The notes under the pieces: model-generated
Told to the model about the DNA's origin: nothing
What the model saw: only the letters and a program-made list of their open reading frames with translations
Databases searched by the model: none
Made by a program: the position numbers and the translations under genes
Assembly (NCBI RefSeq): GCF_035556095.1
Contig: NZ_DATMFT010000004.1
Location: 124,001 to 188,000, forward strand
Direction: 5' to 3'
Origin: Parapedobacter sp035556095
GTDB taxonomy: Bacteria; Bacteroidota; Bacteroidia; Sphingobacteriales; Sphingobacteriaceae
DNA length: 64,000 nt
Shown here: positions 54,012-63,538 of the stretch, piece after piece
Numbering within the stretch: position 1 is the first letter of the stretch
Layout: every line of letters begins with the position of its first letter

Positions 54012-56461
54012 CAGGTCCGCTGTGGTTTAACTTCTTTGTTGCGGCGGATGATTGACAGTAGAAAGCCGATTGTCATCACGATAGCACCGCACCAGAAGAA
54101 ATTGATATATGGAAATTTGATGGCTTTGAATACCACCCACCGCTTCTCGGGCATGGGCTTTTGGTACACCATCAGCTCCAGCTTGTCTTTCTGTGGCATG
54201 ATGTTGCTGAACCGGAACCGGAGGCCTTGCTCTTCCACATCTTTGAAGAGATCGAACGTGTTTCCATCGCGGATAAGGAAAACCGGCTCGGCATCATACG
54301 TTTCACCATCCGCGGCATGTACCCTGACTTTCAATCCGACGATGACATCGTTATCTCTACGCGGAATATTCTGCACCGTCGCATTCCGATTGATGCCTTC
54401 TACCACGATATATCCATTGCGGTACCGTAAGGTGTCGCCGATATTAGTCTCGTACACAGCCGGTTCTTCGAAATTTTCGAAGCCGGTCTGCGCACCGTCG
54501 CCCTGCGCCTGCGTATGCGAATCTGACATGGCGGCGGTAATAAGCGTATAAATATCATGGGTAAGGTAATGGCGTGTATCTGGCGTGCCGATCAGCCCGC
54601 CCATATCCGGGTTATTCTGGGCAAATGGCCGCAGCTGGAAACTTTCGGTTACCCGGCCTGTTTCCTCATCAACCTTCTCGTAATTTATCTTGTAATATAC
54701 GTTGGGCGGGGCCACGCTATCGCCTACGTATGTGATGCGGTAATCGCCCATCTGCACGGGTTCGCCTTCGGTAAGGAACAGGTTATCGCCGGGATTTTCC
54801 ACTTGATCAAAACCCGCTACCGCAATGTAGTTGGCATTGTTTACCGAAATCACCTCGTTGGTTGCTGCTGCCACAAGTGCACCGATAAGCAATAATCCAA
54901 AACCGATATGAGCCACAGCAGACCCGGTAAGCTTCCACTTACCGCGGATGGCTTCGCCCAAGATCCGCCCGTTTGCCACGATGGTGTAGGCCGCCGAAAA
55001 CACAAGCAGGATGTACATGAAATTGGTATATACGCCTGTGATGTAAACGACGATGGCCGTTAGCACCGCCGCCGCCACCAATGAGGCAATGGCTACCCCG
55101 AAAAATTTACGGATATCGGTCCGTTTGTATTTCATAAACTGCGTGAACGCCGATAGCAGCCCCACCACAACGGCAAATCCCGCTTGCCACTTATTGTAAT
55201 GCTGCACGGGATCGATAGGGGGCGCCACGTCGGTACCGAAGATGGCATTGAAAACCGGCACCGAAGTGGATGCAATGATCTGTACGCAGGCCACTGTTAG
55301 CACCAAAGCACCGATAAACAACCAGAACTCACGTGAATAGATGTCTTCCTCCTTTTGATGCGACGGCATCTCACGTTTGCGGGCTACCAGGAAGTAGACC
55401 ATCACGCCGAGGAAAATCAAATTGAATGCGACCAGTTGCCAATACAGCCCCAAGTCGGTGAATGAATGCACCGATGTCTCACCAAGCACGCCACTGCGAG
55501 TGAGAAACGAAGCGTAGATGACCAGTACAAAACTCACCATGGCAAGAAACGTGGCAGTGAAATAGGAATGTCCGGAATTCTTATAGGCTACCATGACGTG
55601 AACCGCCGCGATGAGCGTGAACCAAGGGATAATCGATGCATTTTCTACCGGATCCCAGGCCCAGAATCCACCGAAGTTAAGCGCTTCATAGGCCCAAAAA
55701 GAACCCATGATGATACCAGCCCCCAAGGTCATCACGGCGAAAAGCGCCCAAGGCAGGCCTGGCGTAATCCATTCCTTGTAACGCCGCGTCCATAAGCCGG
55801 CAGTTGCATAGGCAAAGGGTACAATCATGGCAGCAAACCCCAGGAACAGTGTGGGTGGGTGGATGACCATCCAGTAGTTCTGCAACAGCGCATTAAGGCC
55901 ACGGCCGTCCGCAATCATCCCCAAGTAATTAGGGTCGGAAAAAATCGGCGCCTCCACGGCATCCCGCAACAGAATAAAGGGTGAGCTGCCCACGCGCTCG
56001 CCGAAGACGGCTATGCCGATGAGCATGGAGCCCAGTACAGCCTGACAGAGCATCACTACCGCCATCACAGGGCTTTCCCAGCTTTTGGCCTTAAACAACA
56101 ATACAGCACCCAATAGTGCTTGCCAGAACATCCAGAGCCAGAAACTGCCCTCCTGTCCTTCCCAGAAACTCGAGATGATATAATGGGTGGGTAGCGATCT
56201 GGACGAGTGTGCCCAAGCGTAATGGTACTCAAATAAGTGGTTGTAAATTATATAGAAAAGGCAGCTTCCGATGGCCACTACAGACACTACATTGACCCAA
56301 AAGGAAGCACGTGCGATCTGCAGCCACGAGCGGTCTTCTTTACTTTTTGTTGCAAAATAATAGGCCGCGCAGGCCAACAATGCGGATCCAAAAGAAAGGA
56401 TGACAAAGAACTGCCCAATTTTACCGGGCAACAGGCTCTCGCCTACATAAGTTATATCCAT
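54011..56461 (-). CDS. ccmF: Cytochrome c maturation heme lyase CcmF
   Basis: 816 residues with about 13-15 membrane helices. CcmF joins heme to apocytochrome c. The tryptophan-rich WWD motif is visible as NFGGFWAWDPVENASIIPW. Conserved His-bearing loops are present (HYIISSFWEGQEGSFWLW, MVIHPPTLFLGFAAM, FLTRSGVLGETSVHSF). A periplasmic domain of about 200 residues precedes the last helix (KFPYINFFWCGAIVMTIGFLLSII). It follows ccmE by 9 bp. ccmABCD are not in the window. Confidence 0.95.
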   Translation of the reverse strand: MDITYVGESLLPGKIGQFFVILSFGSALLACAAYYFATKSKEDRSWLQIARASFWVNVVSVVAIGSCLFYIIYNHLFEYHYAWAHSSRSLPTHYIISSFWEGQEGSFWLWMFWQALLGAVLLFKAKSWESPVMAVVMLCQAVLGSMLIGIAVFGERVGSSPFILLRDAVEAPIFSDPNYLGMIADGRGLNALLQNYWMVIHPPTLFLGFAAMIVPFAYATAGLWTRRYKEWITPGLPWALFAVMTLGAGIIMGSFWAYEALNFGGFWAWDPVENASIIPWFTLIAAVHVMVAYKNSGHSYFTATFLAMVSFVLVIYASFLTRSGVLGETSVHSFTDLGLYWQLVAFNLIFLGVMVYFLVARKREMPSHQKEEDIYSREFWLFIGALVLTVACVQIIASTSVPVFNAIFGTDVAPPIDPVQHYNKWQAGFAVVVGLLSAFTQFMKYKRTDIRKFFGVAIASLVAAAVLTAIVVYITGVYTNFMYILLVFSAAYTIVANGRILGEAIRGKWKLTGSAVAHIGFGLLLIGALVAAATNEVISVNNANYIAVAGFDQVENPGDNLFLTEGEPVQMGDYRITYVGDSVAPPNVYYKINYEKVDEETGRVTESFQLRPFAQNNPDMGGLIGTPDTRHYLTHDIYTLITAAMSDSHTQAQGDGAQTGFENFEEPAVYETNIGDTLRYRNGYIVVEGINRNATVQNIPRRDNDVIVGLKVRVHAADGETYDAEPVFLIRDGNTFDLFKDVEEQGLRFRFSNIMPQKDKLELMVYQKPMPEKRWVVFKAIKFPYINFFWCGAIVMTIGFLLSIIRRNKEVKPQRT

Positions 56462-56470
56462 CTACGTACA

Positions 56471-56908
56471 CTAACGATTAGCGGTTGGCGGTGCAACAGT
56501 ACCCATGGTACTGGCCGTCGACGCCTCTATCACTTCTACCTCGTCCTCGTTGTACTTGGACGGGCATTTCATCAAAATCTTACTTGCATGGAAATCTTCT
56601 CCCACCATCTTGCCCGTCAATACGATTTGCTCGGAACGCTCGATATCCTGCGGCTTCGCACCACGGAAAACAACACGGCACTCCGTACTGTCATTGTCGT
56701 ACATATAGAACGAAAAATGATTGGCATCAACCTTCGGATCATAATGTAACTCTTTCTCTTTGTTGAGCACACCCACTACGTATAACTCGGTTTGCTTCTC
56801 CTTGGCTTCAGTGAAGCTGGAGTAGGTACTCGAATCTGCGTATATCACGATAATCATGGCAATGGCAATCGCGATAACAATGATACCTATTACTGAACTT
56901 TTCTTCAT
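56471..56908 (-). CDS. ccmE: Cytochrome c maturation heme chaperone CcmE (Cys-type)
   Basis: 145 residues from ATG 56908 (an in-frame TTG at 56944 overlaps the promoter). One N-terminal membrane helix (SVIGIIVIAIAIAMIIVIY), then an OB-fold domain: ELYVVGVLNKEKELHYDPK, NHFSFYMYDNDSTECRVVF, EQIVLTGKMVGEDFHASKILMK. In E. coli the heme is bound by a histidine in a HxxxY motif. Here the motif is CPSKY, the CxxxY variant known from some archaea and deltaproteobacteria, so the covalent heme link probably uses Cys. Confidence 0.93.
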   Translation of the reverse strand: MKKSSVIGIIVIAIAIAMIIVIYADSSTYSSFTEAKEKQTELYVVGVLNKEKELHYDPKVDANHFSFYMYDNDSTECRVVFRGAKPQDIERSEQIVLTGKMVGEDFHASKILMKCPSKYNEDEVEVIEASTASTMGTVAPPTANR

Positions 56909-56941
56909 GTCGTTATCCCCCAACGGATTAATACCGGAATG

Positions 56942-56949
56942 CAAAATTA
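56942..56949 (-). promoter_or_regulatory. Promoter -7 element of the ccmE-ccmF operon
   Basis: Minus-strand TAATTTTG matches TAnnTTTG, 34 bp before the ccmE ATG. Confidence 0.45.
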
Positions 56950-56995
56950 CGAATTGGAAAATGAAGGTACGAATAATGCAAGTGATTGAGCTCTT

Positions 56996-57010
56996 TTAGA
57001 ATCGTTCTAA
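56996..57010. promoter_or_regulatory. Operator-like inverted repeat TTAGAA-N3-TTCTAA
   Basis: A perfect 6-bp inverted repeat with a 3-bp spacer between the divergent ccmE and lpxR promoters, about 23-37 bp upstream of the lpxR -7 element (TATGTTTG, 57033-57040). A possible regulator site. Confidence 0.35.
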
Positions 57011-57075
57011 ACAGAACATAGGGAAAAATCCGTATGTTTGCTTTCTAGAAGATTGATGAAGCCACTAACTGAATA

Positions 57076-58041
57076 ATGACCAGCAGCCCCCTATATCGCG
57101 TTGGCAAAGCCTGCGTAGTATTCGCACTGCTATTTAGCTATTCCGTATGTTTGGCACAACATCTTTCCCACACGGAGTTTAACTTCCGGAATGACAATGA
57201 CCTTTATTTATTCAACAAACAAGACCAATATTATACCAATGGGGTTTTCTTCAGTATCCGCAAAACGGTAGACAGCACCTCGCTATCGACCAACGAAGCC
57301 AACCGGATATGGGGTGTCACCATCGGGCAAAAAATGTACAATGCCTATACGGCGAACATCCGCTACATTGAAGAAGTAGACCGACCTATTACGGCATATC
57401 TGTTCCTTGCCGCCAATCTTGATCGCTATTTTGAGCGCGAGCGGCTCTTTTCGGTTACCGCGGAAATCGGGACAATTGGGCAACGGGCTCTTGGCAAGCA
57501 GTTCCAAGAAAGTATCCACAAGGCTTTCCGGCTCTATGACATCGCTGGCTGGCAATACCAGCTGAAAAATGCATTTGGCATAGACGCTACAACGCGCTAT
57601 GGGGGGTTGCTTTACCGGAACCCGACGCAATGGTTTGACATATCGGGGCAGGTGGCAGCAACATTAGGTCTTAATCATACTGGCTTTGCCATTGCGCCCA
57701 GCTTCCGGTTTGGTCGTATCAATCCGCTCCACCAATCCGTATATACGTCCAGTCGGCTACAGGTACGCGGCAATACGGTTGCTAAAGAGCTGTTCCTCTA
57801 TTACAGCCCGCGGCTACATTTCGTCGGCTACGATGCCACGCTCCAAGGAGGAATGTTCTTACGTGATAAAGGCCCGGTAACGCATACCCCAGCCCGGTGG
57901 GTATGGTACAATCAGGTCGGCATGATGTATGCCAAGAACGCACTCTCGCTGCATTTCCAATACATTTTCTACACCAAGGAAGTTCCAGGGATGTTTTTCC
58001 GTCACCGATATGGTTCGGTAGGGATGGGATATCGGTTTTAA
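57076..58041 (+). CDS. lpxR: LpxR-family lipid A 3'-O-deacylase
   Basis: 321 residues with a signal peptide (ends VCLAQ). LpxR is an outer-membrane barrel that removes the 3'-acyloxyacyl chain of lipid A. The family's N-terminal FNFRNDNDLYLFNKQDQYYTNGVFFSI motif contains the catalytic Asn/Asp region (NDND then YTNG). The end HRYGSVGMGYRF is a typical barrel C-terminus with a final Phe. It would alter LPS and could change host or antimicrobial recognition. Convergent with arfB, overlapping by 4 bp. Confidence 0.85.
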   Translation: MTSSPLYRVGKACVVFALLFSYSVCLAQHLSHTEFNFRNDNDLYLFNKQDQYYTNGVFFSIRKTVDSTSLSTNEANRIWGVTIGQKMYNAYTANIRYIEEVDRPITAYLFLAANLDRYFERERLFSVTAEIGTIGQRALGKQFQESIHKAFRLYDIAGWQYQLKNAFGIDATTRYGGLLYRNPTQWFDISGQVAATLGLNHTGFAIAPSFRFGRINPLHQSVYTSSRLQVRGNTVAKELFLYYSPRLHFVGYDATLQGGMFLRDKGPVTHTPARWVWYNQVGMMYAKNALSLHFQYIFYTKEVPGMFFRHRYGSVGMGYRF

Positions 58042-58463
58042 AACCAATCCTTCCGCCTATTGATCTTTCGTAGCGCTTGCTGCCGTTTGGTGTCTAGACG
58101 TCGCTGCACAGCAGCTTTGGAGGGCTTGGTGGCCTTACGTGGCTTTTCGGTCTTCAGCGCATTTGAAACCAACTCGACCAACTTTTGGAGCGCAAGTTCC
58201 TTGTTGCGCAATTGGCTGCGGGTTTCCTGATTGGTAACTTGCAAGAGGCCTTCGGCTTGCAACCGATTGGATAATCGTTTCCGTAAACGTGCTTTCTCCT
58301 CTTCGGAAAACACCGTAGCTGCTGCAATATCGAAGAGCAGCATAACCTTGGTTTCCACCTTGTTGACGTGTTGCCCACCGGCACCGCCACTTCGCGATGT
58401 CTGAAACCGCACAAAGGGTAAAAGTAATTCCGCGTTAATCTGTTCAATCCGTGCCATCCACAT
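58038..58463 (-). CDS. arfB: Alternative ribosome-rescue factor B (RF-1 domain protein)
   Basis: 141 residues. RF-1-type hydrolase domain with the catalytic GGQ motif in SRSGGAGGQHVNKVETKVML. The C-terminal tail is rich in Lys and Arg (KTEKPRKATKPSKAAVQRRLDTKRQQALRKINRRKD), as in ArfB, and inserts into the empty mRNA channel. It frees stalled ribosomes by hydrolysing peptidyl-tRNA. An ATG at 58457 is an alternative start. It overlaps the 3' end of the upstream symporter gene by 20 bp. Confidence 0.92.
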   Translation of the reverse strand: MWMARIEQINAELLLPFVRFQTSRSGGAGGQHVNKVETKVMLLFDIAAATVFSEEEKARLRKRLSNRLQAEGLLQVTNQETRSQLRNKELALQKLVELVSNALKTEKPRKATKPSKAAVQRRLDTKRQQALRKINRRKDWF

Positions 58464-59712
58464 TCAATCCGCTATCGGTCTCCACTCCGTTCCGCCCACC
58501 TGTAAACCGCCCCACCAGCATAGCTGCCACGTTATCGCCCGTGGCATTGAGCAACGTCGCCATGGGGTCGACCAACGTACCGATAATCATCACCGCCGGA
58601 ATGGCCTCTGCTGGAAGCCCGTATACCGAAATCATCAACATCTCACCAATATAGCCACCATTCGGAATCCCCCCCGCTACGATACTGACCAATACGGTAA
58701 TGCCAATGGCGGTAAGTAGGGTCATCGGATCGAAGAAGTTCCAACCGATAAGCACGAACGCGACATAAATCTTTACGATACTGGATATCGACGACCCGTC
58801 CTTATGCAAGGTTGCCCCCAATGGAATGACCACATTGGCCACGGCGGGTGGAATCCCCATCTTGGAAGCTACCGACAGATTGACCGGCATGGTGGCAATA
58901 CTGCTGCAGGTGCCCACGGCGGTGGCGGAGGGTAAGATATTGTTTCTCCAGAACCGGCTGACACCGGACTTACCACCGGCAATGTATGCGTAGATGCTGA
59001 AAAATACAATGAAGTAAAAAGCCCCAAGAACATAATACAAACCCAAGGGCTTCGCATAAAAACCGAAGAGCTCCGGACCGATGGTGCCAACCTGGTAGGC
59101 AAAATACGCACCCAAGCCAACGGGAGCGATTTTCATAATCATGATGAGCACGTGCTTCATCACTTCATTACCCGAACTAAGGAATTTACGGAATGATCGA
59201 CCTGCCTCGCCCGCCCTCATCGCAGCAATACCGACAAGAAAGGAGAAAATCACGAAAGCGAGCATGTTTTCCCGCGATAGCAATTTATAGAACTCATCCA
59301 CCGTGATAAACCGCACCAGCTTATCACCCCACGTGTCACCCGGATTGCCTTGAAGAAGTTCACTGCTAGTCTCCTGTACGGCCTGAGGCGCTTCTACTGG
59401 AAAAAACCATAGCGCAATGATGGTACATACCGCTGCGATGACGATTGTACCAAGAAATACGCCAGCCATTACTGAAATGATACGCCCAAGTTTCTGTGAT
59501 CCATCGATGTTTGCCACCGCAGAAGCAATGGCGAAAAACAACAGTGGGATAACCGCAGCGAATAACAGGTTGAGGAAAATATCACCCAACGGCTTAAGCC
59601 AAATTACCGAATTTGGGAAAAAACCACCAACGACGCTCCCTAACACAATACCGAGCAATAGCAACAAAATGCTGCCATAATTCTCCAAAAAACCGGATAG
59701 TCGCCTTTCCAT
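58444..59712 (-). CDS. Dicarboxylate/amino acid:cation symporter (DAACS family)
   Basis: 422 residues with about eight membrane helices and two re-entrant loops. Family signatures: LLGIVLGSVVGGFFPNSVIWLKPLGDIFLNLL at the N-terminus, the serine-rich hairpin SATAVGTCSSIATMPVNLSVASKMG, PLGATLHKDGSSISSIVKIY, and AGGIPNGGYIGEMLMISVYGLP with DPMATLLNATGDNVAAMLV. Imports glutamate, aspartate or C4-dicarboxylates with sodium or protons; specificity cannot be read. It has a normal length. Confidence 0.94.
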   Translation of the reverse strand: MERRLSGFLENYGSILLLLLGIVLGSVVGGFFPNSVIWLKPLGDIFLNLLFAAVIPLLFFAIASAVANIDGSQKLGRIISVMAGVFLGTIVIAAVCTIIALWFFPVEAPQAVQETSSELLQGNPGDTWGDKLVRFITVDEFYKLLSRENMLAFVIFSFLVGIAAMRAGEAGRSFRKFLSSGNEVMKHVLIMIMKIAPVGLGAYFAYQVGTIGPELFGFYAKPLGLYYVLGAFYFIVFFSIYAYIAGGKSGVSRFWRNNILPSATAVGTCSSIATMPVNLSVASKMGIPPAVANVVIPLGATLHKDGSSISSIVKIYVAFVLIGWNFFDPMTLLTAIGITVLVSIVAGGIPNGGYIGEMLMISVYGLPAEAIPAVMIIGTLVDPMATLLNATGDNVAAMLVGRFTGGRNGVETDSGLNVDGTD

Positions 59713-59757
59713 ATTTTAGGTTACTAAAGTAATGGATTTATTTTAAGTTTGCATGAC

Positions 59758-60426
59758 ATGGTCGAATTTGTTGTCACCTTAGACGGTTCTAAAACACTAT
59801 ACCACCCTGTTATTGGCGAGCACTATCATTCGCGCCATGGGGCGGTGCAAGAAAGTAAACATGTGTTTCTCGGCATGGGTTTAGGCCATTTCGTGGCGAA
59901 ACACCACCCACAAATAGTTAGCGTGCTCGAAATCGGATTCGGCACGGGGCTTAATTTTCTTCTCACCGCGGAAGACTGCCGCGCCAGAGGTATTGCGCTT
60001 GATTATACGGGTGTGGAAGCTTACCCACTTCCCGTTGCCACCTTATCACAAACCGGATACGGCAACTACGTATCTCCGGCGGTATGGACGTCTTTCCTCG
60101 CCCGCTACACAAACAGCCTGACGGCACCACAGGTTATTTTCAACGGGTGCTCGCTTGAAATGGCTCATTGCCGGGCACTGGAATACAGCACTGAAAAACG
60201 GTTTGATGTACTATATTTCGATGCCTTCGCAGCCGTTCACCAGCCGGAGATGTGGACGGAAGAAACATTGCAACACGTTTGTGCCCTTTTAAAGCCCAGT
60301 GGAATTTTTGTTACATATGCCATCACCGGCCACCTCAAGCGAACGCTGAAATCTTTTGGATTTACCATCGAAAAAGTGCCCGGAGCACCCGGTAAAAGGG
60401 AGATGCTCCGGGCAATGAAACAATAA
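59758..60426 (+). CDS. MnmD-like tRNA 5-aminomethyl-2-thiouridine methyltransferase
   Basis: 222 residues from ATG 59758 (an in-frame TTG at 59749 is less likely). It resembles the methyltransferase half of MnmC (DUF752): a SAM-binding motif EIGFGTGLNFLLTAEDC, YHSRHGAVQESKHVFL near the N-terminus, FDVLYFDAFAAVHQPEMWTEETLQHV and GAPGKREMLRA at the end. No FAD oxidoreductase half is present, as in stand-alone MnmD proteins that finish mnm5s2U34 in tRNA. Confidence 0.88.
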   Translation: MVEFVVTLDGSKTLYHPVIGEHYHSRHGAVQESKHVFLGMGLGHFVAKHHPQIVSVLEIGFGTGLNFLLTAEDCRARGIALDYTGVEAYPLPVATLSQTGYGNYVSPAVWTSFLARYTNSLTAPQVIFNGCSLEMAHCRALEYSTEKRFDVLYFDAFAAVHQPEMWTEETLQHVCALLKPSGIFVTYAITGHLKRTLKSFGFTIEKVPGAPGKREMLRAMKQ

Positions 60427-60437
60427 AATTCTATAAT

Positions 60438-60935
60438 TTAGTGCTCGTGCGTGCCGTCAGGTCCATGGGAATGTCCATGGGAAAGCTCATCCGCAGTGGC
60501 TTCGCGAACAGACAGCACTTCGATGGCGAAATGCAAGTTTTGGCCGGCCATCGGATGATTGAGGTCTACCACGACAGTTTCCGGGCTCACCTCGGTGACC
60601 TTACCACGGAACTGGTTGCCTTGGTTATCTTGGAGCGGCAGGATTTCACCCACGGTGGGAAGGCCGCTTTCCTTAAACATGTCAGCGGGCAGCGGTGCAA
60701 TGGCTTGCTCATTGATTTCGCCGTATGCATCTTCGGCAACCAATTCAAAATCTTTAGTATCCCCAGCTCCCAAACCAGCGATATTTTCTTCGAACTTCGG
60801 CAACATCATGCCCACACCGAATAAGAAGTCCAAGGGATTGTCCTTACCGGCTTCTTCTACAAAGGTTTTCTCACCATTCTCGACGGTGTGTAGTTTGTAA
60901 GTCAGCGTTACTACGCTGTTGGGTGCTATCGTCAT
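60438..60935 (-). CDS. SlyD-type FKBP peptidyl-prolyl isomerase
   Basis: 165 residues from ATG 60935 (an in-frame GTG at 60956 is less likely). The FKBP half-domain (SVVTLTYKLHTVENGEK, PLDFLFGVGMMLPKFEENIAGLGAGD) is interrupted by an IF-type insert (DFELVAEDAYGEINEQAIAPLPADMF), followed by VVDLNHPMAGQNLHFAIEVLSVREA. The tail HGHSHGPDGTHEH is His-rich and may bind nickel, as in SlyD. Assists protein folding and metal delivery in the cytoplasm. Confidence 0.93.
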   Translation of the reverse strand: MTIAPNSVVTLTYKLHTVENGEKTFVEEAGKDNPLDFLFGVGMMLPKFEENIAGLGAGDTKDFELVAEDAYGEINEQAIAPLPADMFKESGLPTVGEILPLQDNQGNQFRGKVTEVSPETVVVDLNHPMAGQNLHFAIEVLSVREATADELSHGHSHGPDGTHEH

Positions 60936-60977
60936 TGTGTTTAAAGTTATGGTCACGCGTCAGGCGTAACCGGTTTA

Positions 60978-62984
60978 TCAATTTGTAATTAATTGCATTA
61001 ATCCGTCCGCCTGTTCCACCGGCAAGCTACATGTTTTGTTGCGGCACACATACGCTCGTGTTGCACCACCTATCCGCCCTACTAACAAGGGGAGGCTTCC
61101 TTTTGTTCCGCCCAATATCATTTTGTTCGGTACGTAATGTCGGTCCAGTTCTTGGCGCAAAGCCAGCCATCCGGGCCCGGTCAACACGATTTCGAGGCTT
61201 CCGCTGACCTCGTCGAGCAACTGGATTGCCCAGTTGGCATATGCCGATCCATACGAAGCGATATGCGGCACTACATTCGCTAATTGTTGATCGGCTATGA
61301 CTGTGTAATGTGGCTCATCGAAGGCCAACCCCAACCAACGAAGCTGCCTAGCTATGGTTGAGGTGGAAGAAGAGATCACATTGTCCATGGTTTCCGTCTT
61401 CCGGGCGATGAGCGGCTCGGCATGTGCTGATGTAAAATAAAACGCCGAAGCCTCGTCATTATAGAAGTGGGCCAATACATATGCTACAAGCCGTTTCGCC
61501 TCAGCTAACCAGTCTTCGTTGAAGGTAGCTTCGTACAACGCGATGTAGGCCTCGATGGTAAATGCATAGTCATCCAGGAAGCCACCGATGGTTTTACCAT
61601 TTTTTGGTGGTTGCCGCCACAAGCCACCATCTTCAGCGTATAGCCGTGCCTTGATGAATGCCGCATTAGCCAGCGCCACTTCAAGGTATTCGGAAACACC
61701 AAAAACCCGATACGCATCGACAAATGCTTTGAGCATCATCGCGTTCCAGGCAGTTAATAATTTACCGTCCAAGCCTGGGTGTACCCGCCCATTTCGGTAG
61801 TTGATTAGTTTACGTTTGGCATCGGTGAGGCACATTTCCCATTCCGACGCGGAAAAGCCAGCCTCTTGGGCCATCTTGTCCGCATCGACGTCTATTTTCA
61901 GCACGTTCGTGCGTTCTTCCTCCCAATTCCCTTCTTCCGTGACACCGAAATAACGGGTAAATAGCTCGGCATCATCACCGAGCACATTTTCGATTTCACG
62001 TTGTTGGAAAGTATAGAACTTTCCCTCCACGCCCTCGCTATCGGCATCCAGCGCACAGTAAAAGCCCCCCTCCGGGCTGGTCATTTCGCGCTGAACCCAT
62101 TGCAGTGTTTCGCTGACCACACGCTTATACTGCGCTATTGGTCGTTGCTGCCACGCTTCGGCATAAAGGCTGACCAACTGTGCGTTGTCGTACAGCATTT
62201 TCTCAAAATGCGGAATGTGCCAACGGGCATCTACCGAATATCGAGCAAAACCGCCCCCAATGTGATCGTATATCCCTCCCGAGGCAATTTTCTGGAGTGT
62301 AAAATGCACATGGTCCACCACTTGGGGATCGTCCATCAGCGCGCCGTAGCGCAGCAGAAACAACCAGTTGTTCGGCAACGGAAATTTCGGTGCCCCTCGG
62401 TGCCCACCCTCGTTTTTATCAAAACGATCTTTCCAGGGTGTAACGATACGTACTAAATCTTCCTTGGAATAAGTATCCGGAATCTGCACAAAGGGAAGTC
62501 GCTCGCTCTGCTGGATACCAGCGGTCAGCCGTTCCGCATATTCGTTCGCTAGCTGGGGATTCTCGTCCCACATAGCAACCAGTTTCTGTAAGAATTGCTT
62601 CCAATGCGCGGGCGGGAAATAGGTACCTCCATAAATCGGCCGGCCATCAGGCAGGCAAATGCAATTGAGCGGCCAGCCCCCCTGCCCAGTCATCAACTGC
62701 ACGGCAACCATGTAAATCTGGTCGATATCGGGCCGCTCTTCCCGGTCCACTTTGATGGAAACGAAATGCGCGTTCATAAACGCTGCGATGGTTTCATCTT
62801 CGAAACTCTCATGTTCCATCACATGGCACCAATGGCATGCGGAGTACCCTATACTAACAATGAGGAGCTTATTTTCGGTTTTGGCTTTTTGCAGGGCTTC
62901 TTCTCCCCAAGGATACCACTCAACGGGATTAAACTGGTGCTGCCTCAGATAGGGCGAGGTCTCACTATGGAGTTTATTCGGCAT
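60978..62984 (-). CDS. Thioredoxin-fold/glucan-glycosidase-like protein (YyaL/SPATA20 type)
   Basis: 668 residues. N-terminal DUF255 thioredoxin-like domain: SPYLRQHQFNPVEWYPWGEEA, SIGYSACHWCHVMEHESFED (with CxxC Cys-His-Trp-Cys), ISIKVDREERPDIDQIYM. The rest is an (alpha/alpha)6 barrel region (GAPKFPLPNNWLFLLRYG, HFEKMLYDNAQLVSLYAEAW, DADSEGVEGKFYTF). The family is conserved from bacteria to mammals; its activity is not established. Length is normal. Single gene. Confidence 0.92.
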   Translation of the reverse strand: MPNKLHSETSPYLRQHQFNPVEWYPWGEEALQKAKTENKLLIVSIGYSACHWCHVMEHESFEDETIAAFMNAHFVSIKVDREERPDIDQIYMVAVQLMTGQGGWPLNCICLPDGRPIYGGTYFPPAHWKQFLQKLVAMWDENPQLANEYAERLTAGIQQSERLPFVQIPDTYSKEDLVRIVTPWKDRFDKNEGGHRGAPKFPLPNNWLFLLRYGALMDDPQVVDHVHFTLQKIASGGIYDHIGGGFARYSVDARWHIPHFEKMLYDNAQLVSLYAEAWQQRPIAQYKRVVSETLQWVQREMTSPEGGFYCALDADSEGVEGKFYTFQQREIENVLGDDAELFTRYFGVTEEGNWEEERTNVLKIDVDADKMAQEAGFSASEWEMCLTDAKRKLINYRNGRVHPGLDGKLLTAWNAMMLKAFVDAYRVFGVSEYLEVALANAAFIKARLYAEDGGLWRQPPKNGKTIGGFLDDYAFTIEAYIALYEATFNEDWLAEAKRLVAYVLAHFYNDEASAFYFTSAHAEPLIARKTETMDNVISSSTSTIARQLRWLGLAFDEPHYTVIADQQLANVVPHIASYGSAYANWAIQLLDEVSGSLEIVLTGPGWLALRQELDRHYVPNKMILGGTKGSLPLLVGRIGGATRAYVCRNKTCSLPVEQADGLMQLITN

Positions 62985-63040
62985 CTGGCGGTAAAGGTAA
63001 GGTTTTTCTACCGAACATGGAGAACGGTGGTTTGACTTAC

Positions 63041-63538
63041 TTAATATTCTTTGTTCGGCTCAGCGAACCAAACATTAGTTCCCATCCCGCCCGATATCGA
63101 TGCCCAGTCGGCTATGTCATCGAATCGGAGGTGCACAATGCCGCAAGTTGGGAGGTTGTAAATATTTTCATCAGCCAGGTAATTAACCAACAGCGTAAGG
63201 CCCGGATTATGTCCAAAAAAAGCTACACTATGCAGACCATCATCCAGTTCGCTGATTAACTGCAATAACGTATTGGGCAAGGCTTCGTAAATCCGCTGCT
63301 CGATCTTTATGTCATTTACGGGAATAGCCAGGTGCTCGGCAAATATCTGAGCGGTGGTAATGGCCCTTTTGGCCGGACTACTTATCAATTGTTGGGGCTT
63401 AACGGGATATTCGGCCATTCGTTTAGCCATTATAGGTGCATTTTTGAACCCACGTGAGTTGAGCGGTCGGTCGAAGTCACTCACATCGAAACTCCAATCT
63501 GACTTTGCGTGCCTAATAATGAATAAATGCTTAGCCAT
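63041..63538 (-). CDS. sixA: SixA-type phosphohistidine phosphatase
   Basis: 165 residues from ATG 63538 (an in-frame GTG at 63547 is less likely). Histidine phosphatase fold: LFIIRHAKSDW carries the catalytic RH, ISSPAKRAITTAQI the second Arg, and VAFFGHNPGLTLLVNYLAD the second catalytic His. Short SixA proteins dephosphorylate histidine-containing phosphotransfer domains, and a few act on other phosphoproteins. Single gene. Confidence 0.88.
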   Translation of the reverse strand: MAKHLFIIRHAKSDWSFDVSDFDRPLNSRGFKNAPIMAKRMAEYPVKPQQLISSPAKRAITTAQIFAEHLAIPVNDIKIEQRIYEALPNTLLQLISELDDGLHSVAFFGHNPGLTLLVNYLADENIYNLPTCGIVHLRFDDIADWASISGGMGTNVWFAEPNKEY

